From Emcibacter sp. (lineage in GTDB: Bacteria > Pseudomonadota > Alphaproteobacteria > Sphingomonadales > Emcibacteraceae): DNA of 64,000 nucleotides. The translations under genes were made by a program, and so were the position numbers. The notes beneath the pieces were generated by a model that was given only the letters and a program-made list of their open reading frames with translations, had not been told where the DNA came from and did not search any database. Positions 25,489 through 34,570 of the stretch are shown in pieces. The first letter of the stretch is position 1, and every line of letters begins with the position of its first letter. Location of the stretch: the NCBI GenBank assembly GCA_021647465.1, contig JAKIUQ010000001.1, forward strand, positions 124,001 through 188,000, written 5' to 3'.

Positions 25489-27252
25489 TTAGGCAAGGAA
25501 AGTTGTTTCTTTGCGGACATAGAGTTCTGTATCTTCAAATGTAAGAGGTTTTGAGAATAAAAATCCTTGCCCGGTTTGACAGCCGAGTTTTTTTAGGGCA
25601 ATGACCTGACTTTCATGCTCTATACCTTCGGCGACTAATTCCATACCTAAGGTTTGAGCAAGATTCGTAATGATGTGGACAATTTTGTAACTGTCTTTTG
25701 TCGTATTCATGCGGTTGATAAAACTTTTGTCAATTTTTAGAGTATCAATGGGGAATTGATTTAAATAACTTAAAGACGAATAGCCCGTGCCAAAGTCATC
25801 AATGGCTAAAGAAATGCCGATTGATTTCAGGTCAAGTAGAATATCGCGGGCCATTTCGGCATTCTCGATGAGCATGGTTTCCGTGATTTCAAGTTTAAGC
25901 TGATTGCCCGCTAAGCCGGAATATACCAGGGCTTCATGGATTGTGTCGATAAAATCATCCTGTAAAAGTTGCAGGCCGGAGATATTCACATTTATGGTAA
26001 TATTTGAAACATCCGGATATTTATCTTTCAATATTTTCATACTTGTACAGGCTTCCTTCAGAACCCAATTGCCCAACGGAACGATCAGCCCGGTTTCTTC
26101 TGCAAGCGGTATAAATTCTATGGGTGAAATTATCCCCCGGGTTGGATGGTTCCAGCGGCAGAGGGCTTCAAATCCGACCAAATGACCATTTTGCAGGCAA
26201 ATAATAGGCTCATAATTAAGGCTTAATTCCTTATTTTTTAAAGATTCCCTGAGTTCATTTTCAAGCTTTAAACGCGAAGTTGCCCGGGTTTGCAGTTCTG
26301 GCTGATAAACCAATGTTTTATTTGGGCTGACTTTACTAAGTCGCTGCATGGCGATGTGAGCGCGTTGGGTAAGCATATTGCCGTCTTTTAATGGCGTGCG
26401 GCTTACGGCGATACCAATGGTCAGGGCAAGATGAATTTCAGCATGCTCTGTTTGTAAGGCCGCATTCATCTCATGGTGAAGCGTATTTGCCAGAGCTACG
26501 GCTTCTTCTTGCAAGTCTCCAATTTCACTCTCTGCCAGAACGATAGAAAACTTGTCGCCTTCAAATCGGGCTAATAGAGCATTTTCAGGCAACGCTCTCT
26601 CTAATGCATAAGAAATATTCTGGATTATTTTATCGCCTGCCTCATAGCCAAAACTTTCATTAATTCTTTGAAATTGGAGGATATTAATGATCAGAATGGC
26701 GATTTCTCCATTCGGACAAATATTGGAAATTTTATCTTCAATGGCTTCGTTTAAATAGTTTTTATTGGGCAGCCCGGTCAACATATCATGATAGTTAAAT
26801 TGTTGAATCTGGTCTGCAAAAGCAATATTCGCGCTGTTATCCGATAATATTATAGTCAGGGTTTTTGATTTTTTGTCTTGGTTAGACGTTGGGACAATAC
26901 TGCAATTAAATATATAGGGTGAATCGTCCGTTTTTATCTGCCAGATAATAGTTTGTGTTTCCTGACTTTCCAGAACCAGACAGATGGCTTGCCATAATTG
27001 TCCGTCATCATTCCAAAGGGAATTATCATTCAGCTTTGCCCCTGTTAAATTCTCAGAATTCTGGCGGGTAAACTGTAAAAAATCGTCATTTGTTTCCGTT
27101 ATAATGACCGTATGATTATCGACCACACTTAGGATGGCTACCCCATATCGATGGGCAAGGTCATTCGGTTCTGGATGATATCTCAGTGTGGAATTTCGAA
27201 ATAAAAATGGGGTATTATCGATACGCAACATAATAATATTTATCCAGATCAT
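25489..27252 (-). CDS. c-di-GMP phosphodiesterase: PAS-like, degenerate GGDEF, EAL
   Basis: About 587 residues: an N-terminal PAS-like sensor region (to ~150), a GGDEF-type domain (~165-320) whose signature reads RFEGDKF, and a C-terminal EAL domain (~335-580). The GGDEF motif is broken and no RxxD inhibitory site is seen, so cyclase activity is unlikely. The EAL domain keeps the metal and catalytic residues: FEALCRW, NVNISGLQL, ETMLIE, AIDDFGTGYSSL, LKIDKSF, AEGIEHESQ. The protein should therefore hydrolyse c-di-GMP, with the GGDEF part perhaps binding GTP. No clear membrane helix. An internal ATG at 27231 is an alternative start. It lies between nrdJ and the repressor on the same strand. 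Confidence 0.88.
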   Translation of the reverse strand: MIWINIIMLRIDNTPFLFRNSTLRYHPEPNDLAHRYGVAILSVVDNHTVIITETNDDFLQFTRQNSENLTGAKLNDNSLWNDDGQLWQAICLVLESQETQTIIWQIKTDDSPYIFNCSIVPTSNQDKKSKTLTIILSDNSANIAFADQIQQFNYHDMLTGLPNKNYLNEAIEDKISNICPNGEIAILIINILQFQRINESFGYEAGDKIIQNISYALERALPENALLARFEGDKFSIVLAESEIGDLQEEAVALANTLHHEMNAALQTEHAEIHLALTIGIAVSRTPLKDGNMLTQRAHIAMQRLSKVSPNKTLVYQPELQTRATSRLKLENELRESLKNKELSLNYEPIICLQNGHLVGFEALCRWNHPTRGIISPIEFIPLAEETGLIVPLGNWVLKEACTSMKILKDKYPDVSNITINVNISGLQLLQDDFIDTIHEALVYSGLAGNQLKLEITETMLIENAEMARDILLDLKSIGISLAIDDFGTGYSSLSYLNQFPIDTLKIDKSFINRMNTTKDSYKIVHIITNLAQTLGMELVAEGIEHESQVIALKKLGCQTGQGFLFSKPLTFEDTELYVRKETTFLA

Positions 27253-27299
27253 GATGTCTGAGAATCATCCTCAGCCAACTTTTTTCTTTATATCGTTGA

Positions 27300-27311
27300 A
27301 TATTGCAATAT
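27300..27311. promoter_or_regulatory. 12-bp perfect palindrome upstream of the EAL gene
   Basis: ATATTGCAATAT is a perfect palindrome about 50 bp upstream of the EAL-domain gene and 31 bp past the nrdJ stop. With no loop it cannot be a hairpin terminator. It may be an operator; chance occurrence in AT-rich DNA is also possible. Confidence 0.25.
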
Positions 27312-27342
27312 ATCCGTAAATATAAGGTAAATTTAGAGGATG

Positions 27343-30300
27343 TCAGGAACAGCCACTTGTTGTCCCGCAGGTATCACATTTAAGGCATGTCCCATTTCGA
27401 ACCATTGTAAAGTTACCGCATTCCATACAGCCATCACCTTCATAGCCTTTGATACGGGCTTCTATGGCGCGAGATGTGCGCACGTCGCTTTTGCGGGATG
27501 AGGATGAACTGCCTCCGCTGATGACTGTTTTACTTTCATAAACGGATTCCTGATTAACGTCTCTGGCCTCTACCGTTGTTTTGGATTTTTCAGTGGTATT
27601 CAAAACATAGAGATTGCTTTTGCGCACATAGCCTGTGCTGGCGTAGGATATAACGCGGTCCAGTGTTTCACTTGACGATTCAACAGGCCCCAGATTTTGA
27701 TCTCCTTTGCCAATGGTATCATGCTCAAGATCATGTGGATCGACATGGGCCAAATCTTTCCGTCCCAAATATGATACCGCCAATTCACGGAAAATATAGT
27801 CAAGGACGGAAGTTGCCATTTTGATGGCATCATTTCCGCTAACCTGACCGGATGGTTCGAATTTTGTGAAGGTAAAGGCATCAACGAATTCTTCCAGGGG
27901 TACGCCATATTGCAGTCCAATGGAAATTGCGATGGCAAAGTTATTCATCAGGCTTCGGAACGCGGCCCCTTCTTTATGCATATCCAGGAAAATTTCCCCT
28001 AATTTTCCATCATCATATTCCCCTGTTCTCAGGTAAATTTTATGACCGCCAACGGATGCTTTTTGGGTATAGCCCTTCCGGCGGCCCGGCAGTCTTTGGC
28101 GATCATTCTGGACAATTATTTTTTCAATGATTCGTTCTGCCACAACCTTGGCTTTTTCCGGTAGGGAGGCCTCATCTTCCAAATCCTCCATATCCAGCAA
28201 CGCGGCGCTCATGGGCTGGCTGAGCTTTGAGCCATCACGGTATAATGCATTCGCTTTCAGGCCCAGCCGCCAGGATTTGAGATAGGCGTCCTGACAGTCT
28301 TCGAATGTTGCAGAGGCCGGCATATTGACGGTCTTGGAAATTGCTCCTGAAATGAAGGGTTGGGCCGCCGCCATCATCAGGATATGGCTGTCTACGGACA
28401 GATAGCGTTTTCCGGTTTTACCGCAGGGGTTCGCGCAATCAAAAATTGGTAAATGCTCGTCTTTCAGGTGAGGGGCCCCTTCGAGCGTCATTGCGCCCGT
28501 ACAATATAAATTGGCCGCATCGATATCGTTTTTACTGAAGCCAATAGAACTGAGTAAGTTAAAGCTCATATCATTTAATTTTTCTTTGTCGATACCTAAA
28601 ATATTAACGCAGAATTCTGTGCCTAATGTCCATTGATTAAAGGTGAAAGCGATGTCATAGGCGCTCTCCAAAGCCTGCTCCAGCGCATCAAGTTGAGCGC
28701 GGCCAAAGCCTTTGGCCTTTAAACTATCATGATTGATGAAGGGGGCGTCCTTCAATGTGCCATGACCAACGGCAAATTTTGCAATTTCATCAATCTCTTT
28801 GGGCGTATAGCCGATATTCTTAAGGGCTTCCGGCACCATTCGGTTGATAATTTTGAAATATCCGCCGCCGGCAAGTTTTTTAAATTTAACCAGGGCGAAA
28901 TCTGGTTCAATGCCGGTCGTATCACAGTCCATGACAAGCCCGATAGTGCCCGTGGGGGCGATGACCGTTGTTTGGGCATTGCGATAGCCATATTGCTGCC
29001 CTAAATCAAGGGCTGTGTCCCATGCCATCCCGGCGGCAACGGCAAGTTTGGGGGAGGGACAGTTTACAAGATCAAGCGGGACGGGAAGCGTTGAAAGTGC
29101 TTCATAGCCATCTGCTTCCCCCAATGCGGCGTTTCGGTGGTTGCGAATGATCCGCAGCATATGATGTTTATTCTTTTCATAGCCTTTAAAGGCGCCAAGT
29201 TCTGAAGCCATTTCCGCAGACGTCGCATAGCTGACGCCGGTCATGAGCGCGGATATAGCCCCGCAAAGCGCCCGGCCTTCTTCGCTGTCATAAGAAAGGC
29301 TTGAGGCCATTATGAAACTGCCGATATTGGCAAAGCCCAGCCCTAACGTCCGGAAATCATAACTTAACTGAGCAATTTCTTTTGAGGGGAACTGTGCCAT
29401 CATAACGGATATCTCAAGAACAATCGTCCAGAGTTTTACGCCATGTTCAAAATTTTCAATTTCAAATTCACCCTCGTTTGACCTGAATTTCATGAGATTT
29501 AGTGACGCAAGATTACAGGCCGTATCATCAAGGAACATATATTCCGAGCAAGGGTTGGATCCCCGAATTTCCCCGGATTCAGGGCAGGTATGCCAATCGT
29601 TGATGGTCGAATGAAACTGCAACCCGGGATCTGCACATTGCCATGCCGCAAGACCTATATCATCCCATAATTCGCGGGCGGGCAATGTTTTCATGATACT
29701 GCCATCTTTACGGCTTGTCAGATCCCAGTCACTATCATTCAATACCGCTTCCATGAAGGCGTCCGTAACCCGAATCGTATTGTTGGAGTTTTGTCCGGAA
29801 ACCGTAACATAAGCTTCGGAATCCCAATCCGTATCATAGGTGTCAAAATCAATTTTACTGTAACCTTGCTGTGCAAATTGAATGACGCGTTGGCTGATAG
29901 CTTCCGGAACCAAAGAGTTCCTCGCGGCAAGCAGGGCCGTTTTAAGGTGTGGGTTGGTCTTCGGGTTAAAGCGATCTTCTGCGGCGATATCTTTTTCAAA
30001 GCATGCCGCCATGACATCTTGCATGTGTTTTTTGGTGATTTGTGAGCCCACCACCAATGATGCGACCTTCTGTTCTTCAACCACTTTCCATTTTATGAAT
30101 TCCGAGACATCCGGGTGATCAACATCCACGATGACCATTTTGGCGGCCCGCCGGGTTGTGCCGCCGGATTTAATGGCACCGGCCGCCCGGTCACCAATTT
30201 TAAGAAAGCTCATCAAACCGGAAGAACTGCCGCCGCCGGCAAGGGATTCTCCCGCCCCGCGAATATAGGAAAAATTGCTGCCCGTACCGGAGCCATATTT

Positions 30301-30975
30301 AAACAGGCGTGCTTCACGGGTCCATAAATCCATAATGCCGCCTTCATTGACCAAATCATCACTTACGCTTTGGATAAAGCAGGCATGGGGCTGGGGATGT
30401 TCGTAGGCTGTTTTGGATTTGACCAGCTTGCCGCTTTCATGGTCGACATAATGATGACCTTGAGACGGCCCGTCAATGCCGTAAGCCCAGTGCAGCCCCG
30501 TATTAAACCATTGGGGGGAATTGGGGGCGCACATTTGATTTGCGAGCATGAATCGCAATTCATCAAAGAAGGCTTTTGCATCTCCCTCGGTGGTAAAATA
30601 GCCGCCTTTCCATCCCCAATAAGTCCATGTTCCAGCCAACCGGTCAAATATCTGCTTTGCGCTGGTTTCAGAACCAAAGCGGTTTTCCTTGGCTATTTTT
30701 TTGAGGGCCGCCTCATCATTTTTTTTGCGCCACAACCAGCTTGGGATGCCATCTTCCTCTACTGTTGTCAGGCATTGAGGAACACCGGATTTTCTGAAAT
30801 ATTTCTGGGCAAGAATATCTGCCGCAACTTGACTCCATGAGGCGGGAACTTCAAAAGCTTTTAATTCAAATACGGTTGTCCCGTCCGGGTTCCGGATTTC
30901 ACTATCGGCAGTTCTGAATTCAATGTCATGGTAAGGCGATTTATCAGCTGAAGTAAAGCGGCGGTTAATCTTCAT
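27343..30975 (-). CDS. nrdJ: Class II (adenosylcobalamin-dependent) ribonucleotide reductase
   Basis: Makes deoxyribonucleotides using an adenosylcobalamin-generated thiyl radical. The 1210-residue protein matches the long alphaproteobacterial NrdJ type. It has the finger-loop segment SNPCSEYMFLDDTACNLASLNL with the radical cysteine, active-site residues around NPCGKTGKRYL, VIAPTGTIGLVMDCDTTGIE, and a C-terminal zinc-ribbon-like tail with CMECG and CLKCDTCG plus a redox-active-type cysteine. No intein or interruption is seen. AAAGGG lies eight bases before the ATG. A tandem NrdR-type site lies about 75 bp upstream. I see no cobalamin riboswitch (no GCCACTG-type B12 box) in the leader. No class I or III genes are in the window. 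Confidence 0.96.
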   Translation of the reverse strand: MKINRRFTSADKSPYHDIEFRTADSEIRNPDGTTVFELKAFEVPASWSQVAADILAQKYFRKSGVPQCLTTVEEDGIPSWLWRKKNDEAALKKIAKENRFGSETSAKQIFDRLAGTWTYWGWKGGYFTTEGDAKAFFDELRFMLANQMCAPNSPQWFNTGLHWAYGIDGPSQGHHYVDHESGKLVKSKTAYEHPQPHACFIQSVSDDLVNEGGIMDLWTREARLFKYGSGTGSNFSYIRGAGESLAGGGSSSGLMSFLKIGDRAAGAIKSGGTTRRAAKMVIVDVDHPDVSEFIKWKVVEEQKVASLVVGSQITKKHMQDVMAACFEKDIAAEDRFNPKTNPHLKTALLAARNSLVPEAISQRVIQFAQQGYSKIDFDTYDTDWDSEAYVTVSGQNSNNTIRVTDAFMEAVLNDSDWDLTSRKDGSIMKTLPARELWDDIGLAAWQCADPGLQFHSTINDWHTCPESGEIRGSNPCSEYMFLDDTACNLASLNLMKFRSNEGEFEIENFEHGVKLWTIVLEISVMMAQFPSKEIAQLSYDFRTLGLGFANIGSFIMASSLSYDSEEGRALCGAISALMTGVSYATSAEMASELGAFKGYEKNKHHMLRIIRNHRNAALGEADGYEALSTLPVPLDLVNCPSPKLAVAAGMAWDTALDLGQQYGYRNAQTTVIAPTGTIGLVMDCDTTGIEPDFALVKFKKLAGGGYFKIINRMVPEALKNIGYTPKEIDEIAKFAVGHGTLKDAPFINHDSLKAKGFGRAQLDALEQALESAYDIAFTFNQWTLGTEFCVNILGIDKEKLNDMSFNLLSSIGFSKNDIDAANLYCTGAMTLEGAPHLKDEHLPIFDCANPCGKTGKRYLSVDSHILMMAAAQPFISGAISKTVNMPASATFEDCQDAYLKSWRLGLKANALYRDGSKLSQPMSAALLDMEDLEDEASLPEKAKVVAERIIEKIIVQNDRQRLPGRRKGYTQKASVGGHKIYLRTGEYDDGKLGEIFLDMHKEGAAFRSLMNNFAIAISIGLQYGVPLEEFVDAFTFTKFEPSGQVSGNDAIKMATSVLDYIFRELAVSYLGRKDLAHVDPHDLEHDTIGKGDQNLGPVESSSETLDRVISYASTGYVRKSNLYVLNTTEKSKTTVEARDVNQESVYESKTVISGGSSSSSRKSDVRTSRAIEARIKGYEGDGCMECGNFTMVRNGTCLKCDTCGTTSGCS

Positions 30976-31322
30976 ATAATTTTCCCTTTAATATAATTTG
31001 CCCTGCGGAAGTGGTTTTCTTGTGTTTTTTTCATTATGGGATAACTGTAATATAATATATTACCGAGAAACAGACTTTTTTTCATATATATTGTGGGTGG
31101 CCGGTCTTGACTTTGCTATATGTGGTAGCATCAATGAGTCGGCCTTGGGAAATCGCGGGTTATGAAAATCGTTAATATATGAACTGTTTACAAAGTTTTT
31201 TATGGGAAAATGTCATAATATGGTCAGAAAGTCTTTTATTATTGTTATGCGGTTGTCCACAGGGTAAATTCAGAGTATAGAAAACAGGTCAAAAAATTAA
31301 TTTTATTTGGGAAATCTTAAGA
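30976..31322. other. Divergent intergenic region, nrdJ / NDUFA12
   Basis: About 350 bp between divergent genes. The left half is the nrdJ leader and control region with the candidate NrdR pair. The right half holds AT-rich sequence and one DnaA-box-like 9-mer, TTGTCCACA (31253-31261, one mismatch to TTATCCACA). No small ORF, tRNA or convincing terminator is seen. A rightward promoter for NDUFA12 must lie here, but I could not pick one with confidence. Confidence 0.5.
31050..31096 (-). promoter_or_regulatory. Candidate tandem NrdR boxes upstream of nrdJ
   Basis: Two sites related to the NrdR consensus (ACACwATATATwGTGT) occur: 31081-31096, which on the minus strand begins CCACAATATATAT and matches 11 of 16 positions, and 31050-31065, whose core TAATATATTA matches 8 of 10. 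Their centres are exactly 31 bp apart, the three-helical-turn spacing usual for NrdR pairs. The second also sits inside a perfect 17-bp inverted repeat (31047-31063). Confidence 0.5.
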
Positions 31323-31703
31323 ATGGTAGCTTTTATCAGACGTATTTTCGGATGGTGGTATGGTGCGACAATAGGCACACTTGTACATACTTTTTTTAAT
31401 GGCGAAAAAGTCGGTGAAGATGTTCAGGGCAATATTTATTACCGTGAAAAAAAAGGCCCTAAACGCTGGGTTATTTTCAAAACGGATATCGAGGCCTCCA
31501 AAATCCCGCCAGAATGGCATATGTGGCTGCATCATACAGTCGATTACACCCCATTGGAGCGCAAGCCGGATCGTAAGAACTGGGAGAAAGAGCTTGAACC
31601 GAATATGACAGGCACGATCAAGGCTTATTTCCCCTCAGGTAGTCTTAATGAAGGCGGCAGCCGTAAAAAAACAACGGGTGACTATGAAGCCTGGACACCA
31701 TAA
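31323..31703 (+). CDS. NADH:ubiquinone oxidoreductase subunit NDUFA12
   Basis: Small accessory subunit (B17.2 type) of respiratory complex I, shared by alphaproteobacteria and mitochondria. The 126-residue protein has the family pattern: FFNGEKVGEDVQGNIYYRE near the N-terminus, RRWV-like KRWVIF, and the central IPPEWHMWLHHTVDYTP. It is encoded outside the nuo operon, as usual in this class. It is followed by mlaD after 36 bp and then DUF2155, a conserved alphaproteobacterial neighbourhood. No signal peptide; it acts on the cytoplasmic side of complex I. Confidence 0.93.
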   Translation: MVAFIRRIFGWWYGATIGTLVHTFFNGEKVGEDVQGNIYYREKKGPKRWVIFKTDIEASKIPPEWHMWLHHTVDYTPLERKPDRKNWEKELEPNMTGTIKAYFPSGSLNEGGSRKKTTGDYEAWTP

Positions 31704-31739
31704 TTAATATTCACCGCTTAGGTTTTAAGGGCAAGATAT

Positions 31740-32201
31740 ATGAAGAATAATATCGTAGAAACGCTGATGGGCGCCATTGTTCTGGTTGTGGCAGCAAGTT
31801 TTCTGTATTTTGCTTTCAGCCATTCAAGCGTCACCACCAAGGGCGGCAAAAGCTATGTCGTTAAGTTTGATAAGGTAGACGGCCTTTCTGTTGGTGGAGA
31901 TGTAAAAATCAGTGGCATCAAAGTCGGTTCAATTACCAAGCAATATCTTGATACAAACAGTTTTTTTGCCGTTGTAGAAATTAGCATCGACCCAACAATT
32001 AACTTGACCGAAAGTACATTTGCAAAAATTACTTCAGAAGGACTTCTTGGGGGAAATTACCTTGTGATTGATCCGGGTGATGAGGATGATGAAATGCTGG
32101 AAGAGGGGGATGAAATCACCAATACGCAGGGCGCGGTAGACTTCCTTGGCCTTTTGGATAAATTTGCCGGTTCTGATAATAACAATGATGATAAAAAATG
32201 A
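31740..32201 (+). CDS. mlaD: Phospholipid-transport MCE protein MlaD
   Basis: Substrate-binding MCE subunit of the Mla phospholipid-transport ABC system at the inner membrane. It has a single N-terminal membrane anchor (residues about 8-28), an MCE domain (YVVKFDKVDGLSVGGDVKISGIKVGSI) and the C-terminal region with TSEGLLGGNYLVIDPG. The tail is short and acidic (GDEDDEMLEEGDE). 153 residues fits MlaD. The ATPase and permease (MlaF, MlaE) are not adjacent and must be elsewhere. It overlaps the next gene by 4 bp (ATGA), so it is coupled to the DUF2155 protein. Confidence 0.92.
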   Translation: MKNNIVETLMGAIVLVVAASFLYFAFSHSSVTTKGGKSYVVKFDKVDGLSVGGDVKISGIKVGSITKQYLDTNSFFAVVEISIDPTINLTESTFAKITSEGLLGGNYLVIDPGDEDDEMLEEGDEITNTQGAVDFLGLLDKFAGSDNNNDDKK

Positions 32202-32623
32202 ATTTAGGCGTCAAAGGGTTAATTGCCTTTAGTCTGTTGCTTTTGTCCTGCGCAAATAGCTTATCTGAAGAATATGGGATATTTGAAAGTCAGGAAGATA
32301 TATCTGTAGTCACTTTGTCAGCATTGGACAAAATCACAACCCAGTTGTCGACCATTGAAATTAAGCGAGATCAAACCGTCCGCTTTGGTACCCTTGAAAT
32401 AACATTACGATATTGCCGGAAAAACCCCCCTGAAGAAACCCCGGAGACTGTCGCTTTTCTTGAAATTACGGATGTGGGGCATAATAATCAAAACAGGAAA
32501 GTTTTCTCGGGATGGATGTTTGCCTCAAGCCCCGCGCTATCCCCGCTCGAACATCCGGTCTATGATGTTTGGGTCAAGGACTGTAAAATTATTTCTGGCT
32601 CAGAATCCATGGGTAAAGAATAA
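32198..32623 (+). CDS. DUF2155 family exported protein
   Basis: About 141 residues, matching the alphaproteobacterial DUF2155 family: KITTQLSTIEI, FGTLEITLRYCRKNPPEETPE, a FSGWMFASSPALSPLEHPVYDVWV block and a C-terminal cysteine (VKDC). The N-terminus is hydrophobic and ends LLLLSCANS, giving either a signal peptide or a near-lipobox (LLSC), so the protein is exported and may be a lipoprotein. Family function is not known to me; the two conserved cysteines could form a disulfide. It is coupled to mlaD by ATGA overlap. Its last 64 bp overlap the 3' end of convergent aat, so both proteins are encoded on opposite strands there. Confidence 0.88.
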   Translation: MNLGVKGLIAFSLLLLSCANSLSEEYGIFESQEDISVVTLSALDKITTQLSTIEIKRDQTVRFGTLEITLRYCRKNPPEETPETVAFLEITDVGHNNQNRKVFSGWMFASSPALSPLEHPVYDVWVKDCKIISGSESMGKE

Positions 32624-33216
32624 AAATCAACTTTTCGTTCCAAAGCTTTCTTCAACCTTAGTTTATAATCCTGCCGGCTGATTTCAATGGCACCGAACTG
32701 AGATAAATGGGGCGTTATGAATTGTGTATCCAGCAAGCTGTAACCGCCGGCTTTTAAGCGGGCGACCAAATACGCCAAGGCGACTTTACTGGCATCTGTG
32801 ACGGTATGAAACATGCTTTCCCCGCAAAATGCCCCGCCGATTGATATGCCGTAAAGGCCGCCAACAAGCTGATTGTCCTGCCAGCATTCTATGGTATGAA
32901 CATATCCTTTATCAAAAAGCTGCGTGTAGAGAGAAATGATTTGATCATTAATCCATGTTTCTTGCCGGCCTTTCGTCTGGGCAGAGGCCGCACAGCCTTC
33001 TATGACTTTCAGGAAGCTGGTATCCACCCTGATATCAAAAGGTTTTTGGTTAATTTTTCTGGCTAATTTTCGGGGAAGATGAAAATTATCCAAAGGGATG
33101 ATCCCGCGCAATTCAGGATCAACCCAATAGACATCATTGGACGCGGCATTTTCCGCCATGGGGAAAATGCCTTGAGTATAGGCATGAATGATGAGTTCAG
33201 CCGTTATGTTGCTCAT
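32560..33216 (-). CDS. aat: Leucyl/phenylalanyl-tRNA--protein transferase
   Basis: Attaches Leu or Phe from tRNA to N-terminal Lys/Arg of proteins, creating N-degrons recognised by ClpS. The family start YTQGIFPMAENA is followed by the WVDPELRGIIPLDNFHLPR block, ETWINDQIISLY, VECW-type TIECWQDNQLVGGLYGI, and GESMFHTVTDASKVALAYL. At 218 residues it is standard length. The start overlaps the accC stop by one base (TAATG), and its 3' end overlaps DUF2155 by 64 bp. ClpS and ClpA, the next components of the pathway, are also in this window at 56-59 kb. Confidence 0.96.
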   Translation of the reverse strand: MSNITAELIIHAYTQGIFPMAENAASNDVYWVDPELRGIIPLDNFHLPRKLARKINQKPFDIRVDTSFLKVIEGCAASAQTKGRQETWINDQIISLYTQLFDKGYVHTIECWQDNQLVGGLYGISIGGAFCGESMFHTVTDASKVALAYLVARLKAGGYSLLDTQFITPHLSQFGAIEISRQDYKLRLKKALERKVDFYSLPMDSEPEIILQSLTQTS

Positions 33217-34559
33217 TACTCAAGGTTTTTCAGATAATTTTCCAGCCAGTGAATATCATAGGAACCATTGATAAAGTCTGTCTCTCGAATTAAGCTCTGA
33301 TGTAAGGGAATGGTGGTTTTAATGCCACCGATTACATATTCGCCAAGCGCGCGCCTGAGGCGCATAAGGCATTCATTACGGGTTTTGCCGTGTACGATCA
33401 ATTTGGCAATCATGCTATCGTAATAGGGTGGGATTGAATAGCCGGAATAAATGCCAGAATCAACGCGCACGCCCAATCCTCCGGGGGGGTGATAATCATT
33501 GATCTTTCCAGGACTTGGCATAAAAGTGAAAGGGTCTTCAGCATTGATACGGCATTCAATGGAATGGCCGGAAAATTTGATTTCCTCCTGAGTGAAGGAT
33601 AACGGCAAACCGGCAGCAACGCGAATCTGTTCCCTGACCAGATCAATACCTGTGATCATTTCGGTAATGGGATGCTCAACCTGAATACGGGTATTCATCT
33701 CAATAAAATAGAATTCGCCATTTTCATATAAAAATTCGATGGTTCCCGCACCGATGTAGCCTAAACCTTGGATAGCTTTGCGGACAACTTCGCCCATCTG
33801 GTAACGTTCATCCGTATTCAACGCAGGGGAAGGGGCCTCTTCAAGAACCTTTTGATGGCGCCGCTGAAGGGAGCAATCACGCTCGCCCAGATGACAGACA
33901 TTGCCATGTTTGTCGGCAATGATCTGAAATTCAATATGACGCGGCAGGGTCAAATATTTTTCAAGATAAACGGTATCATCACCAAAAGAAGCCCCGGCTT
34001 CTTTTTTGCAGGCCATAACAGCATTACCGAGTTCAGCTTTATTGTGCACAACTTGCATGCCGCGCCCGCCGCCGCCAGAGGCGGCTTTTACAATGACAGG
34101 ATAACCAATTTTACTGGCTATTTTTTCGGCTTGAGGAATGTCTTTAACTTCTCCATCGGAGCCGGGAACAACGGGAATGCCAAGTTTTTTAACGACATCC
34201 TTGGCGGAAATCTTGTCACCCATTAATCTGATATGGGCCGCAGTAGGGCCGATGAACTCAAGTTTATGCTCCGCTACGATTTCTGCGAATTTATCATTTT
34301 CAGATAAAAAGCCGTAGCCCGGATGAATGGCGTCCGCGCCGGTAATCTCTGCAGCTGCAATGATAGAAGGAATATTTAAATAGCTGTCCTTTGAGGCTGG
34401 CGGGCCTATACAGACGCTTTCATCGGCAAGGCGAACATGCATCGCATTTTCATCTGCTGTGGAATGAACCGCAACGGTTGAGATGCCCATTTCCTGACAG
34501 GCGCGATGGATACGAAGGGCAATTTCGCCGCGATTGGCAATTAAAACTTTGTCAAACAT
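33216..34559 (-). CDS. accC: Acetyl-CoA carboxylase, biotin carboxylase subunit
   Basis: ATP-dependent carboxylation of biotin on AccB, first half-reaction of malonyl-CoA synthesis. The start KVLIANRGEIALRIHRAC, the glycine-rich ATP loop KAASGGGGRGMQ, the catalytic region FIEMNTRIQVEHPITEM and the C-terminal PPYYDSMIAKLIV are all intact. 447 residues is typical for a stand-alone bacterial AccC, not a fused acyl-CoA carboxylase. It follows accB after 11 bp and is coupled to aat. Confidence 0.97.
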   Translation of the reverse strand: MFDKVLIANRGEIALRIHRACQEMGISTVAVHSTADENAMHVRLADESVCIGPPASKDSYLNIPSIIAAAEITGADAIHPGYGFLSENDKFAEIVAEHKLEFIGPTAAHIRLMGDKISAKDVVKKLGIPVVPGSDGEVKDIPQAEKIASKIGYPVIVKAASGGGGRGMQVVHNKAELGNAVMACKKEAGASFGDDTVYLEKYLTLPRHIEFQIIADKHGNVCHLGERDCSLQRRHQKVLEEAPSPALNTDERYQMGEVVRKAIQGLGYIGAGTIEFLYENGEFYFIEMNTRIQVEHPITEMITGIDLVREQIRVAAGLPLSFTQEEIKFSGHSIECRINAEDPFTFMPSPGKINDYHPPGGLGVRVDSGIYSGYSIPPYYDSMIAKLIVHGKTRNECLMRLRRALGEYVIGGIKTTIPLHQSLIRETDFINGSYDIHWLENYLKNLE

Positions 34560-34570
34560 ATGGGGTCCGT

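Noticed and set aside
31253..31261. DnaA-box-like TTGTCCACA near NDUFA12
   Set aside because: A single 9-mer with one mismatch; no cluster of boxes, no origin-type AT-rich unwinding region with further sites, and no origin-linked genes such as dnaA or dnaN.
30976..31322. Cobalamin riboswitch upstream of nrdJ
   Set aside because: No B12-box (GCCACTG-type) or required stem set is visible in the leader.
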